From contig JAFMQQ010000273.1 in the NCBI GenBank assembly GCA_017354595.1, positions 1 to 5,128 on the forward strand: DNA of 5,128 bases. Reading direction: 5' to 3'. The notes under the pieces are model-generated. The model saw only the letters and a program-made list of their open reading frames with translations. It did not search any database and was not told the origin of the DNA. The position numbers and the translations under genes are program-made. Origin of the DNA: Micromonosporaceae bacterium. GTDB taxonomy: Bacteria > Actinomycetota > Actinomycetes > Mycobacteriales > Micromonosporaceae. How positions within the stretch are numbered: position 1 is the first letter of the stretch; each line of letters begins with the position of its first letter. Shown piece after piece: positions 1 to 5,128 of this stretch.

Positions 1-78
1 GTTGTGGGGTTCGCGGCGCGGCCGGCCCCGCCCGTAACGCGCCCGGAGTTCGCGTTCGGCCCGGGCCTGCCCGGGTAG
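1..78 (+). CDS. Possible C-terminal end of an upstream gene (5' partial)
   Basis: Reading from base 1 gives 25 sense codons followed by TAG at 76-78. Twenty-three of the 25 third positions are G or C, as in the real genes downstream, and a second forward frame is closed by TAA at 35-37. The peptide is rich in Pro, Gly, Ala and Phe and ends in PGLPG; it has no recognisable domain. The stop lies 9 bases before the GTG of the LCP gene and in the same frame, so the two could be translationally coupled. Alternatively this is leader DNA, or an N-terminal extension of the LCP gene cut off by the TAG: residues GFAARPAP here resemble GFAQRPAP at the LCP start. The product cannot be named from so little sequence. 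Confidence 0.35.
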   Translation, partial: VVGFAARPAPPVTRPEFAFGPGLPG

Positions 79-117
79 TCACACGGGGTGCCAGGGTTCG
101 CGCAACGGCCGGCGCCG
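7..117 (+). repeat. Imperfect direct repeat flanking the LCP start
   Basis: Bases 7-30 and 94-117 match at 20 of 24 positions, 87 bases apart. Both copies lie in the same frame and read GFAARPAP and GFAQRPAP. The second copy forms codons 3-10 of the LCP gene; the first lies before the in-frame TAG at 76-78. With such GC-rich sequence a chance match is possible, but the shared frame and peptide favour a local duplication. Confidence 0.45.
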
Positions 118-1026
118 CTGTGGGCGCGGGTACTGGTCGCGGCCGGCATGGTGCTGGTGCTCTCCGCCACCGGTACGGTCATCGGGCTCAAGGTGCTGGT
201 GTACCGGTACCAGGGCGCGGTACACCAGGTGGCGCTGCTCGACCCGGCGGCGCGCGCCCGCCCGGCGGGAACCGGCCGGTTCAGCATCGTTGCCGGTCCG
301 CTGAACCTGTTGCTGCTCGGTGCCGACGCCGGCACTGCGGCCAGTGGCAAGCCTCCAGACACCATGATCCTGGTACACGTACCGGCGGCCATGGATCGCG
401 CGTACCTCATCTCAGTGCCACCGGACCTGCGGGTGGGCAACGAGACGATCAACGCGAGGTACCAGCGCGGCGGGCCGCGCCTGCTGTCCCGCACCCTGAC
501 TCAGCTGACCGGGGTGCGGTTCGACGGCGCCGCGATCATCGACTTCGCCGCCTTCACCCGGGTCGTCGGGCTGCTCGGCGGGGTACGGCTCTGCGTCGAC
601 CGTACCGGCTGCCAGCAGCTGAGCTCGACCCAGGCACTGGAGTACGTACGGCAGCGGGAGGGCCTGCCCGGCGGGGATTTCGACCGGCAGCGGCACGAGC
701 AGCAGCTGCTGACGGCGCTACTGCGCCAGGCGCAGCCTGGGCGGATGGCGACCGACCCGGTGAAGCTGGACCGGGTGGTGCGGGCGGCCGCCAGCGCGCT
801 GACCGTGGACACCAACGGGGTGGCGCTGGACCGGTTGGCCTTCGCGCTGCGCCACGTCCAGTCCGGTCCGCTGGTGGGTGTGCGGCTGCCCGGGTACCCG
901 AAGAAGATTGACGGCGTCGACTATCTGCTGCCGGACCCGGCGGCGGCCGGGCTCTACCAGGCGATCGGCAGGGACACGGTTGGCCAGTGGGTGGCGGCGA
1001 ACCACGCCTGGGTCAACGGCCTGTGA
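88..1026 (+). CDS. LCP (LytR-CpsA-Psr) family membrane protein with altered motifs
   Basis: This 312-residue protein belongs to the family that transfers lipid-pyrophosphate-linked glycopolymers to the cell wall, outside the membrane. A short cytoplasmic N-terminus and one membrane helix (about 12-36) lead into an LCP domain (about 72-256). Visible motifs are LLLLGAD (D80), PPDTM (D91), SVPPD (110-113), INARYQRGGP (121-130), the DFAAF and LGGV stretches (152-166), and YVRQREGLPGGDFDRQR (186-202, R188 and R190). No LytR_C domain follows. The usual arginines of the R-x-D-T and S-I-P-R-D motifs are Pro89 and Pro112, so catalytic competence is uncertain. The GTG at 88 is the first start after an in-frame TAG at 76-78; no convincing Shine-Dalgarno precedes it. 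ATG 148 is an alternative but would remove half of the membrane helix. The gene ends at or overlaps the start of the GT39 gene. Family assignment is firm; the polymer handled is unknown. Confidence 0.9.
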   Translation: MPGFAQRPAPLWARVLVAAGMVLVLSATGTVIGLKVLVYRYQGAVHQVALLDPAARARPAGTGRFSIVAGPLNLLLLGADAGTAASGKPPDTMILVHVPAAMDRAYLISVPPDLRVGNETINARYQRGGPRLLSRTLTQLTGVRFDGAAIIDFAAFTRVVGLLGGVRLCVDRTGCQQLSSTQALEYVRQREGLPGGDFDRQRHEQQLLTALLRQAQPGRMATDPVKLDRVVRAAASALTVDTNGVALDRLAFALRHVQSGPLVGVRLPGYPKKIDGVDYLLPDPAAAGLYQAIGRDTVGQWVAANHAWVNGL

Positions 1027-1049
1027 TCGCCTTCCCTAATGTGTACGGC

Positions 1050-2546
1050 ATGACTGGCTCTGCCGTGGCCGAGACGGCCGCCGGCCCGGCCTCCGGCTCG
1101 CAGCAGTTGAGCCGGCGGGCGGCGCGCTGGGTGGTGCGGCTGTACTGGCTCTGGCCGATGCTGCTGACCCTCGCCGTCGGCGGGTACGGGCTGGGTGCCC
1201 CTTCGCTGTGGGCCGACGAGCTGGCCACCTGGGGTGCGGTACGGATCGCCTGGCGGCCGCTGTACCAGCTGCTGCACAACGTGGACGCGGTGGTCGGGCC
1301 GTACTTCGTGGTGGAGAAGGCGTGGGTCGCCATCGCGGGGGACTCGACGGTGGCGCTGCGGGTGCCGTCGCTGCTGGCGATGGCGGCCACGGCGGGCCTG
1401 CTGGCGCTGCTCGGTCACCGGCTGGGCGGCTGGTGGGTCGGGCTGGTGGCGGGCGGGCTGTTCGCCTTCGTACCGGCGGTCTCCCGGTACGGGCAGGAGG
1501 CGCGGCCGTACGCCTTCTCGATCTTCTTCGCGGTACTCGCCACCCTGCTGCTGCTGCGCTGGCTGGACCGGCCGGCCGGGGACGGGCCGGGTTGGCGGTC
1601 CGCCGGCTGGGGGCTGGGGCTGGCGTACGCCGCCGCGATCGTCGCGCTGGGTGCGTTCCAGTTGCTGGCCGTGGTACTGCTGGCCGGCCACGCGGTGGCC
1701 GCCCTGCGGTACCGCCGCACGCTGCGCTGGGCGGTGTTCGCCGGGCTCGGGCTGCTCCCGCTGCTGCCACTGGCCTGGCTCGGGTACCGGCAACGCGGCC
1801 AGATTTCCTGGATCGACAAGTCCGCATTCCGTGGCCTGCTCGCGGTACCGGATACCATCTTCGCCGCCGGAATCGTGGCCGGCGTCCTCATTGGACTGTC
1901 CATATTGGTGATATCGGGGCGACCCTCCACTGTGGCGCTGTTCGCCTGGGGCGTGGTACCGCCGGTGCTGCTGTTCCTGGCCGGCAAGGTGGCGCACGTC
2001 TTCTACCCGCGGTACCTGCTCTACACGATGCCGGCCTGGCCGGTGCTCGCCGCCCTCGCCCTGGCCCGGACCGCGCGCTGGCGGGCCGGTGTGGCGGTGC
2101 TCCTGGTCGGGCTGCTCGGGTACCCGACCCAGTACTCCATCCGTACCGCCGACGGGCACAACGATGCGCCACGCGCCGCCGCACAGATCATCGCGCAGCA
2201 CGAGCGAACGGGTGACGCCATCGCGTACAAGCTCGGCGAGTCGGCGGCGTGGGAGGCGCGGGACGCGGTGGCCCGGTACGTGCCGGCCGACAAGCGCCCG
2301 GCCGACATCTTCGCGGTCACCCCGCAGCGCACCGACGGCAAGCTCGCCGCGACCGAGTGCGCCGACCTGCGCGCCTGCCTGGACCGGGCGAACCCGCAGC
2401 GGCTGTGGGTGCTGCGCCGGTTCACCCTCACCGACGCGCTGGACAACATCGGCCAGGCCAAGGAGGATCTGCTCCGCCCCCGGTACCATCTGGAGTCGCT
2501 CTGGCAGGTCAAAGGACTCACCGTGGCGCTGTACCTGAGGAACTGA
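1050..2546 (+). CDS. GT39-type polytopic membrane glycosyltransferase
   Basis: About 498 residues with many hydrophobic helices and a soluble C-terminal part (about 360-498). The layout fits GT-C enzymes of the GT39/PMT_2 (ArnT-like) type, which take a sugar from a polyprenyl-phosphate donor on the outer face of the membrane. Visible marks are SLWADELATW after the first helix (D56-E57, place of the usual catalytic acidic residue), DAVVGPYF (79-86), RVPSLLAMAAT (104-114), SRYGQEARPYA (145-155) and FYPRYLLYTMPAW (318-330). All are typical of actinobacterial family members. Donor and acceptor cannot be read from sequence. The start is uncertain: ATG 1050 gives a natural-looking MTGSAVAE N-terminus but has no ribosome site; GTG 1023 would overlap the LCP stop as GTGA, the same coupling seen at 3574, and add 9 residues; GTG 987 is also in frame. 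The stop is 2 bases before the GT2 gene, so the genes are very likely co-transcribed. Confidence 0.85.
   Translation: MTGSAVAETAAGPASGSQQLSRRAARWVVRLYWLWPMLLTLAVGGYGLGAPSLWADELATWGAVRIAWRPLYQLLHNVDAVVGPYFVVEKAWVAIAGDSTVALRVPSLLAMAATAGLLALLGHRLGGWWVGLVAGGLFAFVPAVSRYGQEARPYAFSIFFAVLATLLLLRWLDRPAGDGPGWRSAGWGLGLAYAAAIVALGAFQLLAVVLLAGHAVAALRYRRTLRWAVFAGLGLLPLLPLAWLGYRQRGQISWIDKSAFRGLLAVPDTIFAAGIVAGVLIGLSILVISGRPSTVALFAWGVVPPVLLFLAGKVAHVFYPRYLLYTMPAWPVLAALALARTARWRAGVAVLLVGLLGYPTQYSIRTADGHNDAPRAAAQIIAQHERTGDAIAYKLGESAAWEARDAVARYVPADKRPADIFAVTPQRTDGKLAATECADLRACLDRANPQRLWVLRRFTLTDALDNIGQAKEDLLRPRYHLESLWQVKGLTVALYLRN
2537..2541 (+). promoter_or_regulatory. Ribosome binding site of the GT2 gene
   Basis: GAGGA lies 7 bases before ATG 2549, inside the last codons of the GT39 gene. 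It is the clearest Shine-Dalgarno sequence in the window and fixes the GT2 start, ruling out the longer open frame that runs back to 2249 inside the GT39 gene. Confidence 0.75.
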
Positions 2547-2548
2547 GG

Positions 2549-3577
2549 ATGCCGACCAAGCCAACCGTCAGTGTGGTCATCCCGACCCGGAACCGGCCCG
2601 AGCTGGTGACCCGCGCGGCGAGCAGCGCGCTGGCCCAGACGCTGCGCGAGATCGAGGTCGTGGTGGTACTGGACGGCCCCGACCCGGCGACCCGTGCCGC
2701 ACTGTCCACATTGGATGATTCGCGGTTGCGGGTGGTGCAGCGGCCGGAGTCGGGCGGCGCCCCGGCGGCCCGCAACACCGGGGTACGCGAGGCGGCCGCC
2801 GAATGGACCGCACTGCTCGACGATGACGACGAGTGGCTGCCGGCCAAGCTCGCCACCCAGCTCGACCTCGCCCACCGGTCCCAGCACCCGCAGCCGATCG
2901 TGGCCAGCCGCCTGCTGGTACGCACACCGCGGGCCGAGTTCGTGCTGCCCCGCCGGCTGCCCGGACCGGGCGAGCCGCTCAGCGAGTACCTCACCGTCCG
3001 GCACGGCCTGTTCCACGGCGAGGGCTTCATCCAGACCTCCACCATCCTGGCCCGCACCGAGCTGTTCCGCCGGGTCCCGTTCGACGAGGGGCTGCGCCGG
3101 GCGCAGGAACTGGACTGGACGCTGCGCTGCCTCGCCCAGGACGGGGCGGGGGTCGGGGCCGTGGATCAGGTCGGGGCCGGGGCGGTGGATCAGGTCGGGC
3201 TGGTCTACGCGCCCGACCCGCTGGTGCTCTGGAACGCCGACGAGAACCGGCCGCGGATCAGCGACCAGTCGCCGTGGCGGTCGCAGTTCGAGTGGCTGAA
3301 GCGCAGTCGGCCGCTGATGACCCGGCGGGCGTACGCCGCCCTGCTGATGAGCGTGGTCAGCTCGATGGCGGCGCCCACCCACGACCCGCGGGTCTTCGCG
3401 GCCCTGCTGCGCGAGGCGTGGCGCAACGGCCGCCCCGGTACCCTCGACCACGTGACCTTCCTTCAGGTCTGGCTGGTGCCGACCGGGCTGCGCCGGCGGG
3501 TACGCGACCTGGCGCTCGGCCGCCGCCGCGCCCGCGAGGCCCGGCAGCCCGACACAGCCAGGGCCGGTGCCCGGTGA
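2549..3577 (+). CDS. Family 2 (GT-A) glycosyltransferase
   Basis: A 342-residue cytoplasmic protein with no signal peptide or clear membrane helix. The N-terminal GT2 domain opens with VSVVIPTRNRPELV (7-20), continues with EVVVVLDGPD (36-45, nucleotide-binding aspartate D42) and SGGAPAARNTGV (78-89), then reaches ALLDDDDEWLP (88-98), the DxD region that binds metal and nucleotide sugar. AQELDWTLR (175-183) matches the acceptor-side ED/D-W element that supplies the catalytic base in this fold. The basic C-terminal part (about 230-342, ending in an Arg-rich tail) is unassigned and may contact membrane or a lipid-linked acceptor. Such enzymes move sugar from a nucleotide donor to a growing glycan; the sugar is not predictable here. 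An 8-residue duplication (AVDQVGAG then AVDQVGLV) sits after the catalytic element. ATG 2549 is chosen because of the GAGGA at 2537. The stop overlaps the next start by 4 bases. Confidence 0.9.
   Translation: MPTKPTVSVVIPTRNRPELVTRAASSALAQTLREIEVVVVLDGPDPATRAALSTLDDSRLRVVQRPESGGAPAARNTGVREAAAEWTALLDDDDEWLPAKLATQLDLAHRSQHPQPIVASRLLVRTPRAEFVLPRRLPGPGEPLSEYLTVRHGLFHGEGFIQTSTILARTELFRRVPFDEGLRRAQELDWTLRCLAQDGAGVGAVDQVGAGAVDQVGLVYAPDPLVLWNADENRPRISDQSPWRSQFEWLKRSRPLMTRRAYAALLMSVVSSMAAPTHDPRVFAALLREAWRNGRPGTLDHVTFLQVWLVPTGLRRRVRDLALGRRRAREARQPDTARAGAR
3155..3199 (+). repeat. 24-base in-frame tandem duplication inside the GT2 gene
   Basis: Bases 3155-3175 and 3179-3199 match at 20 of 21 positions (difference at 3160/3184) with a 24-base period, so exactly eight codons are repeated. 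The core GTGGATCAGGTCGGG starts at 3161 and again at 3185. The encoded stretch reads VGAVDQVGAGAVDQVG. The period is a multiple of three, so the frame is kept. Replication slippage in G-rich sequence is the likely origin. Confidence 0.85.
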
Positions 3578-5128
3578 CCGGGATCGTGGCAGCGCGCTGG
3601 GACCGCCGGCGGCTGGCGGGCGTCGTCGTGGCCGCCGTACTCGTGGTCGCGGCGACCATCGTCGAGGTGGCCCGCACCGGTGACGCGGTCGAGGGGCTGA
3701 AGGCGTTCGGTGCCGCGGTGATCGCGGTCGCGGTGGGCTGGTTCGCCACCACGCTGCCCGGCATCACGCTGCGCGGCGTACTGATCGGCGCCGTCTTCGT
3801 CGTGGCCGGCATCTTCACCTGGACCTTCACCAGCCGGCCGATCCTCATCTGGGCGGTGCTCGGGCTCGGCGGCGTGCTGTTCGCGGTCTGGACTTTCCCG
3901 TGGCGCGCCCCGGGAGGTCGCGCCCAGCTCAGGGAGTGGTACGACCGGCTGCGTACCCTGCCGCGGGTGGGGACCGCCTGGCTCGGGCTGGCGTACTGGC
4001 TGCTCGGCATCGTGGGTGCGGTGCTGGTCGGGCACCTCGGCGTCGCCGCCCAGCGGGTGGCGTACGCGGGTGTCTTCACCCTCGCCGCCCTCGCCGTGCT
4101 CGCCGCGGTACGCCACCGGGGCGGTGGCGCCGACCCGAGCGTGGGTATCGCCGCCGCCATCATCGGCGGCCTCGCGCTGCTGTTCCTGTTCGGCTCGGGC
4201 AGCCTCTTCGACGCCCGGCACGCGGTACCGGACGCCTTCTCCGCGCGGCTGATGACCAGCCGGTTCTGGGGCGGGGACGGGCTCTATTACCACCCGAACT
4301 CGATGGCCGGCCTGGCCGTGGTGGCCGCCCTTCGGATCGGCCCGGACCGGGCCTTCGCGCTCTGGCAGCGCTGGGCGGCGATGCTGCTCGCCGGATTCCT
4401 GATGTACCTGAGCGACGCGCGCACCGCGTTCGTCTTCGCCGTCGCGGCGGCCGCGGTACACGCGGTGCTGCTGTGGCGCGGGCGCCACACCGACCTGCCG
4501 ACCTACCGGCGGCGCTGGGTCGCGGCCCTCGCGCCATTCGCCGTGGTCGTTCTGGTGCTGGTACTGCTCGGCGGGCGGCAGTTCCTGTTCCAGAGCCGGC
4601 TCAGCAACAACTACGACCCGACCAGCGGCCGGCTGGCCACCTGGAGCCAGGTCTGGACCGACTGGCGGCAGGCACCGGTGGCGGAGAAGCTGTTCGGAGA
4701 CGCGCGGACATCGCGGGCGGTGGTACACCGGTCCAACGACGGAAACGGCGGGCGGACCGAGTTGAACACGGACGACGCCTTCGTCGGCTCGTTCCGCCGC
4801 GGCGGGGTGCTCGGCGCGCTCGCCTTCCTGGTCGGTCTCGCGTTGCTGCTGTGGCACGCGGTGCTGCGCCGGTGGGGCGCGCTGTTCGGTCGGGCCGGCC
4901 CCGGGGCCACACCCGGCGCCGGGCTACCGGCGGCGTGGTTCACGGTGGCGGCACTCGCCGCGGTACCCACGATCGTGACCGAGGACTGGATGCTCGGCGG
5001 TACCAATGGCGTGCTCTGGATCCTGGTGCTCGCCGGCGAGGCGGTGGTCGTACTGCGCACCGGCCGGGCCGGGCGCGCCGCCACGGAGGCGGCTACGGCA
5101 CCCGCGGAGTCGCCGCCTCAGGCGCTTC
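3574..5128 (+). CDS. O-antigen ligase/Wzy polymerase-like membrane protein (3' partial)
   Basis: An open frame of at least 518 codons runs from GTG 3574 to the window edge without a stop. The protein has about 12 to 14 hydrophobic helices (for example near 14-30, 66-84, 90-108, 162-179, 191-208, 311-332, 410-428, 474-495) and a polar outer loop at about 335-408. That is the plan of the O-antigen ligase/Wzy family (PF04932-like), whose members join or polymerise lipid-linked oligosaccharides outside the membrane. Matching marks are YYHPNSMAGLA (238-248), LSDARTAFVFA (279-289), NYDPTSGRLATW (346-357) followed by KLFGDA, and DDAFVGSFRRGGVLG (400-414). The histidine often found near the last motif is not obvious. 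The final 25 residues (rich in Ala, Arg, Glu, Pro) look like a disordered tail, so the stop is probably close. GTG 3574 overlaps the GT2 stop as GTGA; a weak AGGG lies 10 bases upstream. Family is likely; ligase versus polymerase is undecided. Confidence 0.82.
   Translation, partial: MTGIVAARWDRRRLAGVVVAAVLVVAATIVEVARTGDAVEGLKAFGAAVIAVAVGWFATTLPGITLRGVLIGAVFVVAGIFTWTFTSRPILIWAVLGLGGVLFAVWTFPWRAPGGRAQLREWYDRLRTLPRVGTAWLGLAYWLLGIVGAVLVGHLGVAAQRVAYAGVFTLAALAVLAAVRHRGGGADPSVGIAAAIIGGLALLFLFGSGSLFDARHAVPDAFSARLMTSRFWGGDGLYYHPNSMAGLAVVAALRIGPDRAFALWQRWAAMLLAGFLMYLSDARTAFVFAVAAAAVHAVLLWRGRHTDLPTYRRRWVAALAPFAVVVLVLVLLGGRQFLFQSRLSNNYDPTSGRLATWSQVWTDWRQAPVAEKLFGDARTSRAVVHRSNDGNGGRTELNTDDAFVGSFRRGGVLGALAFLVGLALLLWHAVLRRWGALFGRAGPGATPGAGLPAAWFTVAALAAVPTIVTEDWMLGGTNGVLWILVLAGEAVVVLRTGRAGRAATEAATAPAESPPQAL

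Noticed and set aside
1027..1049. Promoter or terminator between the LCP and GT39 genes
   Set aside because: The gap is 23 bases or less, with no hairpin followed by a T run and no -10/-35-like pair; read-through is expected.
1208..2215. Plus-strand 335-codon frame inside the GT39 gene
   Set aside because: It is a frame-shifted shadow rich in Arg, Ala and Gly, without motifs.
2249..2548. Longer start for the GT2 protein adding 100 residues
   Set aside because: The added part lies wholly inside the GT39 gene in another frame and is Arg/Pro/Gly-rich; GAGGA at 2537 points to ATG 2549.
954..2564. 536-codon open frame on the minus strand, antisense to the GT39 gene
   Set aside because: The protein is rich in Gln, Arg, Pro, His and Gly with no domain or membrane pattern. 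Such long antisense frames are expected opposite GC-rich genes, and the plus-strand frame has clear family motifs.
2021..3451. 476-codon open frame on the minus strand across the GT39/GT2 junction
   Set aside because: It spans two well-supported plus-strand genes and shows no coherent protein features.
3463..4857. 464-codon open frame on the minus strand
   Set aside because: It is low-complexity (Pro, Glu, Gln, Arg, Gly) and lies opposite the ligase-like gene, whose plus-strand frame has membrane helices and motifs and stays open to the window edge.
1..5128. A novel defence, mobile or RNA-based system
   Set aside because: I looked for arrays, inverted terminal repeats, transposase or nuclease motifs, and structured non-coding stretches. 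Nearly every base is in surface-glycan genes, so nothing supports such a system.

Overview
The window looks like a chromosomal piece of a high-GC actinobacterium. G or C fills nearly every third codon position, GTG starts are common, and genes are packed with 4-base overlaps. The tetramer GTAC is strikingly common, and valine codon GTA is used almost only before C. That habit and the protein styles fit Micromonosporaceae (Micromonospora, Plantactinospora, Actinoplanes-like), but this is impression, not a database match.

All genes read on the plus strand with almost no spacing. Bases 1-78 are probably the last codons of an upstream gene. Then come a LytR-CpsA-Psr (LCP) family membrane protein (88-1026), a GT39-type polytopic membrane glycosyltransferase (about 1050-2546), a cytoplasmic GT2 glycosyltransferase (2549-3577) and a polytopic O-antigen ligase/polymerase-like protein (3574 to beyond 5128). 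The last gene overlaps the previous stop by 4 bases (GTGA) and has no stop inside the window, so it is easily missed. There is no gene-free stretch over 300 bases, and no tRNA, rRNA, CRISPR, insertion sequence, obvious promoter or terminator.

The gene set reads as part of a cell-surface polysaccharide operon. GT2 would add sugars to a lipid-linked precursor in the cytoplasm. The GT39 enzyme would transfer a sugar from a polyprenyl-phosphate donor on the outer face of the membrane. The ligase/polymerase would join lipid-linked oligosaccharides, and the LCP protein would attach finished glycan to the wall. This joint role is inferred from families and gene order; the polymer is unknown.

The most notable points are an LCP protein that lacks the arginines of two signature motifs while keeping the others, a GTAC-linked codon bias across all genes, and a 24-base in-frame tandem duplication in the GT2 gene. 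I see no evidence for a wholly new kind of system.
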